Below, in pieces: positions 36,811 through 49,439 of a stretch of 64,000 nucleotides of DNA. Numbering within the stretch: position 1 is the stretch's first letter; each line of letters opens with the position of its first letter. Origin of the DNA: Abelmoschus esculentus (taxonomy: Eukaryota; Streptophyta; Magnoliopsida; Malvales; Malvaceae); the NCBI GenBank assembly GCA_035048815.1, contig JAUCBN010000026.1:17805001-17869000 (forward strand), written 5' to 3'. A model generated the notes under the pieces. The model made no database searches, was not told where the DNA came from, and saw nothing but the letters and a program-made list of their open reading frames with translations. The translations under genes were made by a program, and so were the position numbers.

Positions 36811-36876
36811 TCACGCGATTTTACCGTTTTCTTGAAATCGTTGTCACGTGATTTTACCGTTTTCTTGAAATCGATT
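36811..36876. repeat. 33-bp tandem repeat with G-box-like cores
   Basis: Two copies of a 33-bp unit beginning TCACG(C/T)GATTTTACCG. The second contains a CACGTG palindrome, the first CACGCG. Confidence 0.85.
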
Positions 36877-37765
36877 TCACGCCTTTACTTCACCTTTTCC
36901 CTTTTTAATCTCTTTTCTTGAATTCTTCAGTGTACAAATAATAATTTAAAATGGGTTTAACTCGAGAAATTATATCATGGGTTAGTCCTATCACGTTATT
37001 TATGGACCAACCAATAGAAATTATATACTTTATTATTTTTTAATTTTTTAAGTGAAGATTCATTTGGAAAAAATTATGACATGGAAAAATTGATGAATTA
37101 GGCAGTTTTTATTGGTTGGTCCCATGGACAGGTGGTGAGACTGACTCATGATATAATTTTTTGTTTAACTTGGTTTTGAAAAGATTAATTTAAATTAATA
37201 TATTTTAAAAATAATTATTAATAAAAATAACAATTTTCAATATACCAAAATATATTTTATTTTAAATTAATCTTATATTTTTATTATTTTCTAAGTGAAA
37301 AAGAATATTAAATGTTATAGCAAAATATACCATTGGTTAACGTCTCATTGCAATGAGAAACTAACTAACTTAGTGTATTGAGATATTTATTTAATACTCA
37401 TTTATTTTTTATAATTTTCTTCAAATCAAATTAATTAATTAAAGTGAATAACACTAAAAAGGCTCTATTTATCTTACTAAGTGTATTAAATCATCCTAAA
37501 CAAATATATTATATTATTTTTAAAATAAATTAATTTAATTAAAATATACAAATAAATAAACTAAATATTTAAAGCATAAAACAAAACATACAAAGGCTAA
37601 ATTGAATTTTATTTTGAAATAATGGCTCTATTATAAAGGTTAGTGACTAAAATATTTTAATTACAAAATTTTAAGGCTAAATTATAATGCTCAAGTGCTC
37701 AAATTGCATGAATTACAAACCTAAAGAACCCAATTAGAATTCTATGTGACCCAATCGGGTGAGAT
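36877..37765. other. AT-rich intergenic DNA
   Basis: Nothing recognisable beyond simple AT-rich sequence. Confidence 0.5.
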
Positions 37766-39389
37766 TAAAGGTGACAAATGGATCGGGTTATTTCGTTTTT
37801 GATTACAATCGGTTTGAATTCGGTTTGAATCTGGTTTAAATTTTGGATTTTAGTTCAGTTTTACGTTGATTTCAGTTCAAGTATCAGATCAAATCAGTTT
37901 ATTTTTTATTCGATTAAGTTTCGATTCGATTATTATTGGTTCAGTTATTTCACATTATAGGCAGATTGGTCGAGAGGTGACGCTCATCCTGCAACTTTCG
38001 GAACCGCAGGTATAACAATCAACGATTTTCCATTGGTTTCTTTTTCGCCAGAAAGTTTGCACCTAACATATTGAAGGGAGCACATTGCTTTTAGATTTTC
38101 AATGTATATGCTATGAACCATTAAAGATTGTTGCTTGTTTTCAGTTACCGTTTTCTCTAATCCGGTCCATGTTGACGTGGTAATCACTTGAGGTTGGTCT
38201 TTGCATTAACATATAAGTATATTTTTTTAGGACAACACCTAATTTACACGTAATTAATTAAATTAGATTTTTTTTAAAGTTAATTACTTTAATTAAATAA
38301 TTAATTTTAAATAAGGAGATAATTATAGTAACAATGACATTTTAATCATATATCTTAGATACACTAAGCGGCAAGTGTTTTGACATAACATTATGTTGAC
38401 CAAAAGAGTGTATTTTTGGTATCGCATTTGACGTGCCATCGAAATCTAGAAAATAATAAATAATTTAAGGTTAAAATTAAATAAAATTAATTAAGTAAAT
38501 AATTAGAAACACCAATAGTATTATTAATTTTATTAAGTATCTAGATGGTAGTGTCCGATCGTTCGGATGTTATCATAATACACTTAGTAAATTAATAATT
38601 AATAAGATTTTAAATATTTAATTAATGGAGCCTTATAAGTTAGAACTTAAAATTATAAGATAATAACCGGTCATGCATTTCAAACCTTCTGGAGCAGAAT
38701 TTATATGTCTTTAAATACAAGTTAAGGTTTCCTATTATAGGATGTCTTATTCAAGCTCATATTTAAAAGAAATGTATTTTCTTATCCAAAAGGATATCTT
38801 CATTCGAACGATATTCATTTGACAATGACGAATTAAATTTATATTATTACTCGAAATGTCAAAATGTCACGTATAATTAATAAGGTACCGATTTTGAACG
38901 CTCGTAAGGGTCATCCTTACGCTTAACCGACTCTCGAACCCAAATATTTTAAAAATTAATCTTTGGTTTGTTTTATAATGTCTGGCCTACCAAAGTGGTC
39001 GGTGGTGACTCCAAGTCATTTTAAAATTCAAATAATACACGTTTTGAATAACACCCCGATTTCACAATTAACAATTAAAAGCAATAAAATTAGTTTTTTT
39101 TCAAACTCACTCACCAGACTAATTTTCACACTCGGTTTTAAAATGACCGCGACATATGTATATTTAATTTTTTGGTGAATTGTGCGACAATTCACATGCT
39201 TTATTTATTTATTTATTTTGGGTTGTTTTTTATTTAGGTGAATTCAGTTCGAGTCTACTCGGTTCAGATGAAAATAGGTTTGAGTTTATTTTCAGTTCAA
39301 CTAGATTTCAAATCAGATTCAGTTCAAATCAGTTTCGATTCAGGTTTTAATTCAAAACCAAGTCATCCATTTGTGATCACTTTTGGGTC
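37766..39389. mobile_element. Possible degenerate TIR element with nested LTR remnant
   Basis: The left end reads AAAGGTGACAAATGGATCGG, and the right end on the opposite strand reads AAAAGTGATCACAAATGGAT. Both ends lead into GGTTTGAATTCGG- or CAGTTCAAATC-type repeats. Inside, 38870-39050 looks like an old LTR-retroelement end (CTCGAACCC, GGTGGTGACTCCA). No target-site duplication is convincing. A 67-residue minus ORF at 37984-38187 is not recognised. Confidence 0.4.
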
Positions 39390-41312
39390 TCGGTTTAAGT
39401 AAATCGATTCAATTTTCGGATCTCGAGTCAAGTTTATCAGGTTTAGGTAAGATGCACATTTTGATGCCCAATTTCAAATGTATAGGGAACTAAATTGATT
39501 AAATTTATAAACTATAAAGCCCATTTCAACCATTTAATAACTAGTTTGCATGAATTAAGATTCCGAGGGCTCAATTCAGGTAAATTAAGGGTCAAATCAC
39601 ACTGATCATGAAATTTCAAGGCTCAATTAAAAGGATTGAAGGACTAAATTGCTAGACACCCTAGAATATCAAGGATCGAATGCGCAAATAGTCCTAAACT
39701 CTTTAAAAGGCGTGGATCCAACCTGACCAGAGATTCACTTCGCGGGTTGACTGACCCGGACACCAAAACGGTGTCATTCCAGCTTGGTTATAAAACCCCC
39801 CAAAATTCCTTTTTAGCCATCATTTACAACATTTCTTTCTCTCTCTTACACCGATTTTCTCTATCCTCTCTCTAGAAACTTCTCATTTCCCAGAAACTCT
39901 TGTTAATTTTCATAAAGTGAAGGGATTAAATTTATAATTATACCTATTTTCTAACCCAAATTTATTTTAGTTTATATAGCTTGATAATAAGTGTCCGATC
40001 CCTTTGTTTAGGACCACCTATCAAATTAATTTGATGTACCCAACAATTTAAATTAAAATCCACGTGCTAAATGTTTGGTCATGGTAATTAAATCCATTAT
40101 TATTTTTGCTTAAATGATAATCAAAACCATCTTATTATAATCACAAATTAAGCAAGTATTTAACCGGCTTTTTCAAGGCATTATATTTTCCAATTAAAGG
40201 AAAGCGTTAGTGGCAAAGAAATGACAATATTATAACATTAAAAACAAGGTTAAAATATATTTTGTGTCACTTAATTATGTATTTAGTTATAAATATCTAA
40301 TGGATTGTTTTAAAAGTTATAATTTAGTTATTTAATTAAAATTTTTTGTTATAGAACGGATTGGATTGTTAAGTTTAAAATATGATTTTATATAATAATA
40401 ATAAATTTAGTCATTATATTTATAGATTTTATTAATTAAATTTTTATTTAATATAATTTAATAAATTTAATCTTTCGTATTTTTTTTTTATGTTAAACCC
40501 TCCTACTACAAATGTTAAAACCCAACTTTATAATTATGATTAAGAATTCAAATAGCAACCTTTTACTAGAATAATAACTTTCATGTAATAGTAATTATAT
40601 CGTCTGAAACTGTTACCATGAATAATCACAACCATCAATTATCATAATACGTTTGTTATTATCTGCAATTACGATAAAACATCGACGCAAAACTATATTA
40701 TGTTTAGTGTTTAGGTTTAAGGTTTAGGCTTAGAGTTAGGGTTTAGGGTTTAAGGTTTAGGGTTAGGGGTTAGAGGTTAAAAAAATTAATTAAAAATTGA
40801 ACAATAAAAAGAAAGATAACATAAAAAAATTGATAATATTTTTTTCTTTTTTAAATAAAAAGTATTAAAGTGGATAATTTAGATGATGCTTATGTGTGAA
40901 TATGATATAAAAAAAATATATTATGTGTCTTAATTTAATTGGTTGAGATCATATCTTAAGTGGTAGAACGGGTCCATGTAATAATTTCTCCAAAACTTGA
41001 TTTAAATCCTTTATTATTACAGGCCAAAAAAATTTAACAGTACAACATTAAAAAACAAACATGAAGAAAACGCAACGACAGAACACCTATCCAGGCCTTA
41101 TGTTTATGGCAACGGGAGACGTCTCCAATGTTGCATTTTTGTTCTTTCTTGTTTCTGCACAAAAGAAATGGTCATTTGAGGCTATATAAATCTGCTTTCA
41201 ATCGGCTAAATCTATGCCTTCAAAGAATGAGAAACTTGCAGTTGAATTCGCCACAACAAAACAAAATCAATCCAAATTTGACTTCAAAAAGGACAAAGGA
41301 AAATTGTGCACA
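39390..41312. other. Gene-free repeat-rich region
   Basis: No gene seen. 40695-40790 is a degenerate telomere-like (TTTAGGG) stretch. The rest is AT-rich; the last 250 bp probably includes the 3' untranslated region of the F-box gene. Confidence 0.5.
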
Positions 41313-42866
41313 TTAATTGGGTCGTCTTCTAGTATTGTTGTTGAGACGTAGAGCATTCTCAAACCGTGACCTGAGGAAGAGAGCGCCTCGGCTGCTGCAA
41401 ATCACATTCACATCATGTGCCCTTGAGCTTGAAGTTGAAGTCCTACTCTTCGGAGGAAATAGCACGGGTTGCACCGTGCCTCTCCTCTCGTCAATTTCGT
41501 CCTCTGCCACCAACATCGACCCGCTATCGACCGACACCATTAAATGTCCCCTCATCATCCTTAGCTTCCACATGCATTCCTTTGTCACATCTCGACATCT
41601 CTTCACCTTCAGCTTCACTAGACTTGGACACCCTTCCCCGACGGCTTTGATACCGATATCAGAGATAGGGCAGTTCTTAATGCACAGTTTCTTCAATGCA
41701 TTGAACTTAGCACCGATGAATTGCATCTCCGGGTCTCCTACTGACTCGGTGTTACAAAGCGCCATTCTTTCGAGAACAGGGCAGCTTGTAGCAAGGGCAT
41801 TGAGTGAGATGACCGTGATGGGCACTCCCATTAGTACTACCTCTTGAAGGCCAGCGCATTTGGTTGCAATCGACAAGAAGCCTTCCTCGCCTATGGCCTG
41901 GCTACCGAACCTGCTCCACGAATCGATGTGCAGCTTCCGGAGTTTCCTGCAGGAGTTGGAGATGGCAGACAAACCGTCATCCGTGCAATCGGTAGCCCTG
42001 CTGAGGTAGAGTACCTGTAGGCGAGGACAGGAGCTGGATATTGCAACAAGTCCTGGATCCCCTAATTGCACATTATCCATTCGTATCTCCACAATACTAG
42101 AACTGGTAGTCTGAAGGTTCTGCAGCACCGAATCCCAATTTCCCGAACTCCGACACACAATCAGGGTCTTAAGCGTATGAGCAGACGAGCAGAGAAGTGG
42201 AACGAAAAGGCGAGCATTGTGAAGATCCTTGAGGCACAACCTCTCAAGCTTAGCATAAGTATAGTAATTGTTGGTGTTCGAATTCGATTTGGTTTTGAAG
42301 CATGATTGGTGCTGGAATGACAAAGGAATGCTTTCGGCATCAAGCTTGCGGAGGCGCTTTAGTGTGAGGTCTGTAAGAGAAGGGCAGTTCACGAGAAGAG
42401 AAACGATGCCTCGGCTACCCATTCCACACGAAGCCAAGGAGAGTTTACTGAGCAGAGGTGGATGGTGCAGGGAGAACGCAAGGAGACCGTTGTCGGTAAC
42501 GTCGACGCATCCCTTGAGCTTAAGCTTCTTTAAACAAGGCAGCAAGGTCGGTATGGAAGCAAACGAATCATCGTCTATGCTAACCAGCTTACGGGAGCAT
42601 TTGAGGGAGAGGACCGAGACCGAGCTGAACCGAGCGAAAAGTGAAGGGAACCAAAGAGAAATCTCAGAGCGAGCAACCAAAACGAGCCGTTGCCTTGACT
42701 TGGAATCCACGCATTTCCAATGCTTGCATACAAGTGAGCAGTTGTTCCTGTCATGACACCCGAGCTTTCCAAATATCAAACCCAAGCACTCGTCGGGCAA
42801 TGCCAGGGTCAGGTCTCCACCACGAACCAGTCCAAGCAAAGAAGAGGAAGAATAGCCTTGCCCCAT
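41313..42866 (-). CDS. F-box/LRR protein, SKIP2/VFB type
   Basis: Intronless, 517 residues. The N-terminus MGQGYSSSSLLGL is typical of the VIER F-BOX/SKIP2 group. The F-box spans ~18-62 (LPDECLGLIFGKLG...CSLVCKHWKCVDSKSRQRL). About 12 leucine-rich repeats of the cysteine-containing (AMN1/GRR1) type follow to ~430, then a low-complexity Ser/Arg tail. Members are substrate receptors of SCF ubiquitin ligases, binding ASK/SKP1 through the F-box; Arabidopsis VFBs affect lateral root growth and auxin-responsive genes. Family length (~500-530) and the lack of introns agree. No defects seen. Confidence 0.93.
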   Translation of the reverse strand: MGQGYSSSSLLGLVRGGDLTLALPDECLGLIFGKLGCHDRNNCSLVCKHWKCVDSKSRQRLVLVARSEISLWFPSLFARFSSVSVLSLKCSRKLVSIDDDSFASIPTLLPCLKKLKLKGCVDVTDNGLLAFSLHHPPLLSKLSLASCGMGSRGIVSLLVNCPSLTDLTLKRLRKLDAESIPLSFQHQSCFKTKSNSNTNNYYTYAKLERLCLKDLHNARLFVPLLCSSAHTLKTLIVCRSSGNWDSVLQNLQTTSSSIVEIRMDNVQLGDPGLVAISSSCPRLQVLYLSRATDCTDDGLSAISNSCRKLRKLHIDSWSRFGSQAIGEEGFLSIATKCAGLQEVVLMGVPITVISLNALATSCPVLERMALCNTESVGDPEMQFIGAKFNALKKLCIKNCPISDIGIKAVGEGCPSLVKLKVKRCRDVTKECMWKLRMMRGHLMVSVDSGSMLVAEDEIDERRGTVQPVLFPPKSRTSTSSSRAHDVNVICSSRGALFLRSRFENALRLNNNTRRRPN

Positions 42867-43919
42867 TACTAGGCCTCGTTCGAAGTCTATTTGTTTACAA
42901 ATATTTGCACCACATCAACCATAAAAAAGACAAACGAGGAAGAAGAAGGTGAATTTGGTCGAGCAGCAGCAAGGGTATTGAGCAGGCCGGCTAGTTCAAC
43001 GGCGGCAGCTGGATATGGTCGTTTTTTGGATACAGTAAGAGGGAAAAGACAAAAGCAAAGAGACGATGAGCACTTAATGTAGTAAAATGCTTAATGGATA
43101 TCGAGGGGTCAGCGGTCAGCAGGAACCACACAACTTTTTTGTTTTTAATCATGTTGTCGGATTCCATGGCTTGTGTCTGTTATCGTGACTGGCATGATGA
43201 TTGAATTACATCAGCTTTTTTATTCTCTTTATCTTTTATAAAGCATAAAACGTAAATTTAAAGGAAGCATTGCGCCATTGTCGGTAATTTAAGGCGGGAA
43301 ATCAGCAACCATCTCTTGTTATCATACACCATGTATGGAACCATGTTTGGTCTTTCCTAGTACTTGCAGTACATTAGCTTAAAAACCAAATTTACATGCA
43401 TTGAAAGTGAAACCAACAAGATACCGTTCATTACCTATTAAGAAATTAATTTATAAAGATACTTAACACAGTAGCCTTGTCTTTTTCATACAATCCATTG
43501 GGTTGAGGAAGAAATAGACAAACATTGAAACTTGCTTCTTCATTGACAATTAGATTCAATGAGGACCAGTTGTCCCAAATGCATATTATGCAGACAAAAC
43601 TTACTAGTGCTCATGCCTGCACATTTAATTAACAAATGCAAGAGGGCCATGTTGTCCCAGTTCCAGATTACCATTCTTTCAAAACTGCATACTGTGACCA
43701 CTTGTACTGTACTTGCTTTACCATCTTCCCAACCATTAGAAAATGGAAAGGTATATCGTCGACCTTTGGAAATTTAATTTATAAATACAGGTACGATTTG
43801 AGTACCGGCTGACAAGTGCAAGTGGAAGCTCTCTCAAGCACTAAAAACAACTGATCCTTGAAATCTTTCTAACATTTTTTCAACTCTCATTTGCTACAGG
43901 TTCAACCTTGGTCAGAAAT
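42867..43919. other. Intergenic region between F-box and kinase genes
   Basis: Holds the F-box promoter (right of 42867) and the kinase 3' end (left of 43920). No gene or clear regulatory site seen. Confidence 0.5.
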
Positions 43920-46900
43920 TCACTTTTTTTCCATTTCAAGACTAGAAGGATCATGAAGATCAGACTCTTTGGGAGGTTCAGTTCTGTTTTTTACATTTAT
44001 TGATCTGCTTCCAGGGGCGGCCCCTTCTCTTTGACTTCTGCTTCGAGAAGAAGTCCTCTTCTTTGCCGAAGTGTGAGAGGAACTAGTGTGAAGTGTTGCC
44101 TGTTCATGACGGACCTCATCTGTCTGAAGAGTCTCGAGTAATTCAACCACTTCACTCATGAGAGGTCTCTCTTTTGGGTTTTTGCTAAGGCATTTATAGG
44201 CTAAATTGCCTACCTTCAGTGCAGTTCCAGCTGAGTACTGACCATCCATTCTCTGGTCTAAGATCTTCAAAAGCTTCTTATCATGGTTCAAGAGTGGACG
44301 AGCCCACTCAACCAGGTTATGTTCTCGGTTAGGATTGCATTTATCCATTGCTCTTCTTCCAAGGAGCATCTCGAGTAACACTACTCCAAATCCATAAACA
44401 TCACTTCTCGCAGTTAAATGGCCTGGTCATATCAATACTGCAACTTGGTTAGCCATTGCCATTTCTATTACTGGCATAAACTTAACAATTATAAGCTATA
44501 GTCCAAATAGGTAAAGTAAATATTTTCATGCAAAATAAATAGTCCAATAGGCCAACTTTTTCTCAAGTCATAAAGTTCCTAAACAATTCTAATACACCAA
44601 AGAATTTAGAAGTCCAAATAAAGGTTGAAATTGTTCAAACATTTCTGTTGAATACTGTACTTGATTAAAATGGTAGACAATTATCTATAAGTTCAGTGGT
44701 GCTGAAGTTGGAAAGTAGCAATTTCCATTGTGGCCAACAGCCATGTAGCTTGTTGGTAGAGTGTCTGGACTCTTAGTTTCAGAGCCCAAGGGTCAAACCC
44801 GGGTATCATAGAAAAGGAAGATCCTACCATTATGAAGATTTTCAATTCTCTTAAAACAGAATAATTAACTTCTAACCTGTCATCACGTATTCAGGAGCAG
44901 CATAACCGTATGTGCCCATCACTCGAGTTGACACATGGGTTTGGTCTCCGGTTGGTCCATCCTTCGCAAGTCCAAAGTCTGAGAGCTTTGCATTGAAGTT
45001 CTGCATGTCATTAACATCTTTAGCGATAGAAATCAAAACTTATTTGAAAGAGATCACGTAAGGAAGATTTTCAATTTAACTAGAGGAATGGGTAAATCCT
45101 TGTCAGAATTAAACTTCCAATGATTTTATCATCTACCTTTTGTCTTTAAGGTGCTATTGTAAAATTAAAATTCAGATTAAGGATTTTCTACACAAATGAA
45201 AAAGTGAACTTACAAAGGCCACGTACAGGTTGACAAGTCTTCCCATTTTTAAACCATAAAATAAGATGAACTTGATTAATGTAAGGGCAACTGATAAATA
45301 ACAGACATAAAAATGAGGACTAACCTCATCCAATAAGATGTTTGATGTCTTGAAGTCACGGTAAATGATAGGTCTTTGGGCACCATGAAGAAAAGCAAGC
45401 CCTTTAGCTGCATCTAAAGCAATCTTCATCCTTTTGGACCACGTCAAACGGCAACCAACTCCTACCAACCAAAAATTGATAGGTATATAAATGATGCTTC
45501 AATTTTCAGTACAACAGAAAACTGAAACCTTTCTTTGACAAATTTAAGAACTCTGCGTATGCTTTTAGCAGATATTTTTCTAGTGCACTTGATCTCTAAT
45601 ATTATTAACCAGCCACAAAATTTAGGCAATACCAGAGAAGAAGAGCCACAAAACATCATATATGAATGTAAATACTAGCAATCCTAGGAGAAGGAAGTCA
45701 GGGTTAAATGAACTAATGGAACAACCCTTTTGACTATCTAGATTGATGCAAGTAAAAACTAGGGATTTTTCATCCATGTTGGAAGCAACAAAAATAAATA
45801 AATAAATACGATAATGTTGATTCCCTTATTTTAGAAACATGAAAAAGTAATAAATGGTACTTTTATCCTCTCATCCCGCTTACAGAAATGTTAAAACACG
45901 AGAGGTTGTTATTCAAGTCTCGTAATAGATTTTTTTCCCTAACCACTTACTGCGAAAAAGATGCTTTTCAAGGCTTCCGCTTGCCATGTCTTCATAGACA
46001 AGCAGTCGATGATCATCCTCACAACAATATCCAATGAGCTTCACAAGATTTGGATGGCTCAGTTGCCCTAGATAGTTGACTTCAGTCTGCAGAACAAAGA
46101 ACATTATGCAAGCCAAAGGAATCATATTCTACCTTGAACTGTTATTCTCAATAAAATAGAAAAAAAGCATACAATTATATAACATGCCAGCTTGAGACAG
46201 TTTATTTTCAAGTCTCATTCATTGTTGAAATACTTATGAATGAACATTTGCTTCTCAAATATTTTTTTTCTCGGAAAGAAAAAAGAAGATAAACCAAATG
46301 AAACTTTTAAAATGTCCCTCAATTCTGAATTCCCAAATTACTGTTCTTGTTCTATACACCTAGATAGCTGTAAACATAAAAAAGTATTAAATAACACAGT
46401 TGAATACTTGAATTAGGCCGAGCAATTTACTTGTTGGAAACTACTGTATTTATAAAGATAATAAGATAAGTTGTGCAATTACCGCTGCCTTTTAAAGTGG
46501 ACTCTTTTAATTGTAATCCTCATCATCCTGCCAATATTTGAGCCTTTTAAAGTATTCATGAAGTTTTATACCAGTATTGAGAACGATATACGGTGCATCC
46601 AAATATGCAGATATTGCAGAAATGAAATGATAACACCTTAGACAAAATCAATTACATAGAAGATGCATAGACTATGCAAGGAAAATTACCAGCCATTCTC
46701 TGTCACCTTGGAATCCATCACGATTAAGCTCCTTTACAGCAACAGCTGTAGATTTATAACCAGGCCTCACAGTCTCATCTATTACTCCTTTGTAAACAAC
46801 CCCGAAACCACCCTCACCAAGAATATAGTCTGGCCTGAATTGCTCCGTAGCCTTCCTTGTCTCCTCATACGTGAACACGTCAACATTGCTATACCCAGGA

Positions 46901-47386
46901 TTCTGCTGCAGATCTTTGACATCCTTGGCTACCAAAGGAACAATGTTCGGGACTTTGGTTTCAGGCGAGTCCTGCATTTCTGTTTTTTGTTGAAGAGACA
47001 GTAGTTTTAAGTCCCCCATCCAAAATTGTTCATGGTAAAGAAATATCTACAAACTAATACAATACCATCTAAAAGAGAAAACTTTGTAATGGTAAAAAGG
47101 TAAGAAAACTTTTGAACTCTTCAGTCTAAAAGATTAGACCTTGAACAGTGTAAAATTAATCACAATCATGACATAAAATCATGGCAAACCTCATAAACAT
47201 CTCCCATTAAAACACCACATAAAGTTTCAAACTTTCAAATAGAATGACTGTTTTCCATTTTCTGTAATTTCAGATATTGAAACGAAAGTTTGGAGCTTAC
47301 TGAAATTTATATAACCTGAATCCTTGCTGAGAGATTTGAGATGTTGATGCAGTTGTCCGTACCTCAATTCTTAAGCAAATCCCCAT
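43920..47386 (-). CDS. PBL17-like: Receptor-like cytoplasmic kinase VII, PBL17-like
   Basis: Exons: 43920-44422, 44877-45000, 45325-45461, 45951-46086, 46690 to ~47019 or beyond, and a probable first exon ending at 47386. Motifs in order: SPETKVPNIVPLVAKDVKDL, GYSNVDVFTYEE, glycine loop LGEGGFGVVYKG, catalytic VAVKEL, YRDFKTSN (HRD is YRD, Asp kept), DFGLAKDG, APEYVM and a basic Ser/Arg tail. These match Arabidopsis PBL17 closely. The 5' end is uncertain: MGICLRIE at 47386, a likely N-myristoylation/palmitoylation start, can join at donor 47361/47362 to an acceptor near 47056, giving an open reading frame; otherwise translation would begin at 47019. RLCK-VII kinases act at the plasma membrane below immune receptors. 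Confidence 0.88.
44741..44805 (+). repeat. tRNA-like / SINE head within a kinase intron
   Basis: TAGCTTGTTGGTAGAGTGTC resembles a pol III A box and GGGTCAAACCC resembles a B box, ~27 nt apart, with an anticodon-arm-like TCTGGACTCTTAGTTTCAGA between. No perfect cloverleaf forms, so this is probably a tRNA-derived SINE remnant or tRNA pseudogene, antisense to the kinase. Confidence 0.5.
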
Positions 47387-48420
47387 TAAAATCAAACCCA
47401 GACCCAGATAATTAATCTGAACAACAATAGTCACATTACATGTTATAAGAGCATCTCATTTCAGTCTATCTCTTGATTAATTCGATGTCGTTAAAAGAGG
47501 GTGTTCGGATTGATCCGGGTAAGACCGAATCCCATGTGGGTCGCCGGGAAATTCACCGAGCCAATTGACAAAGATGGGAAACCAACACCGAAGACAGGGT
47601 GAGGTTAATAAAAAAAAAGTCCCAAAAATTGCAGACAGAGAGCTTCTTCTCGTCAAAAGATTACCTGTTTTTTTATTTTTGGTTTTGTTTGCTTTTTACA
47701 GAGGCGAAGCCGCCAAGAACGGCAGGCAAAGCGGTACGCCATGATTTTCTAACGAAACAAACAACCTCACATGTTCTTGACATTTATTACACAGTTCTCC
47801 GGTGAATATCAGTTATGATTTCATTAAATGAAAATAATTTATTTTATTATTATGTTTCAAGTTATATCATTAATTTTTTATTATTTTTATATTATTTAAA
47901 AAATATATTTTTTAAAAGTTAGATTAATGATATTAATGGTGAAATGAGTGATTTTTATTATTACGGATCACATATAATATAACGAATGAGATTTATGATA
48001 TAATCTTTCAAATGTAACACAAGAAGATAACCAACGTCTGCTCGATAAAATGCCCATTCACACGTGCATCTGTATTTGCATAAACGGATGAACCATATTC
48101 ATCACTTCATACGTAGTTTCAATTAATTAGATTTGTATTTTAAATCTTACATATAATTAATAGGTGATAGTCATTAAGTAATTGTTTAAAAATAAATAAT
48201 TCTAATTGTTTGAATCACAAATAACATAATAAACAAAATTCACCTAATAATCTCTCCGTAATATCTAATATTTATTAGATAATTAATTTTCATTTTTTTA
48301 ATATTTCGTGGCCTATTTACATTTCCCCATAAATCATTTTCTCTTTTAAACATTTTCCATCTCTTTGATTTTAAAAATTTTAATTAGATTAAATTAACCG
48401 GTAAAAATAACAAAACTGTT
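47387..48420. other. Intergenic, kinase promoter side
   Basis: No gene. 48080-48260 contains a repeat, with ends GGTGATAG and TTCACCTAATAATC, that recurs at 55400-55590. Confidence 0.5.
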
Positions 48421-48424
48421 AAAC

Positions 48425-48660
48425 TAGAGGTGGTAAACGGGTCATTCGGTTCGGTTTCGGTTCGGTTCATTTCGGATTTGTTTACATTCGGTTTAGATTC
48501 GGTTCGGATCGGTTCTGGTTTTGGTTATATGATAATTCGGTTGGGTTCAGATATCGGATCGGTGATTCGGGTCAATATCGGATCGGATGTTTTCGGGTCA
48601 GGTCCATGTCGGGTCATTCGAATCGGTTCGGATCGGGTCAATCTTTGAATTTTCGGGTTA
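48425..48660. repeat. TTCGG-rich degenerate repeat
   Basis: Begins AGAGGTGGTAAACGGGTC and continues with many GGTTCGG/ATCGGATCGG words. This resembles the terminal and subterminal repeats of plant hAT-like elements. No second end was found, so it may be a fragment. The 72-residue ORF over it is spurious. Confidence 0.5.
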
Positions 48661-49326
48661 ATTTGGTTTGAGTTGGACTTAAGTATAAATGTAATCGTCT
48701 ATATTATATATAGAATTAATCATATATTCTTGTAAAATATATATTTTTTTATATTGGAATTGTTTTGAAAATTTTTGCCTCAGCTTTTATTCGAGTAGAG
48801 TCAGTATTGGTAATTTAAGGGATAATGTCATTTTTGTAAATACATGGATTCGTTAATAACATTTTTGTCATTTTGGTCACTTTAACTTAATTATCGGGTT
48901 AAAATTGAATTAATGTTCGGTTTATATCGGGTTAAATTAACGTAAATTATTTTATGTCTTTGTTAATATTGACATTAATTATTTTATTATTTTTTTAAAA
49001 AAATTATAATATACTACTAAAATGATAATATTAGAAAAAAATATATAAAATATAAATTATTAAAAAACAACTTAAAAAGTTCTTAAAAATATAAAAAAAT
49101 GGCAAAAAAATAAAATATTTGATGCCTACTTAATAAATTTGTTATTTTAATTCGAATTAAATTAATTTAATCAGTAAAAATAACCCTATGGACATAAAAT
49201 ATGACACATCATTTCTTACTCATTTGGTAGCTTAAAATGTGCTGTCTAAATATGACCATATGGACTTAAAAACCACATTTTATTATTATGGCTCACATTA
49301 AATCCCGGACGTTTGACTGAAGTGTC
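48661..49326. other. AT-rich region upstream of HAK gene
   Basis: No gene seen. Confidence 0.45.
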
Positions 49327-49334
49327 TATTTAAG
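49327..49334 (+). promoter_or_regulatory. Candidate TATA box of HAK gene
   Basis: TATTTAAG lies 113 bp before the start codon, at a fitting distance for a core promoter with a ~75-nt leader. Position and motif only. Confidence 0.35.
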
Positions 49335-49439
49335 GCTAAACTGGAGAAACGGTCTAATAACTAGTAATATCAACTCATTTTTCACAGAACTAAATCGAAT
49401 TGAATCGAATCGAACTGAGCAGAAGAGTGCAAACCAGAC

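Noticed and set aside
37984..38187. 67-aa minus ORF as a gene
   Set aside because: No recognisable motif and embedded in repeat remnants; could be debris of a captured exon but I cannot support it.
40695..40790. True chromosome end or recent telomere fusion
   Set aside because: The run is short and degenerate and lies between ordinary genes.
41317..42952. Plus-strand ORFs up to 176 aa over the F-box gene
   Set aside because: Antisense shadows of the LRR coding region.
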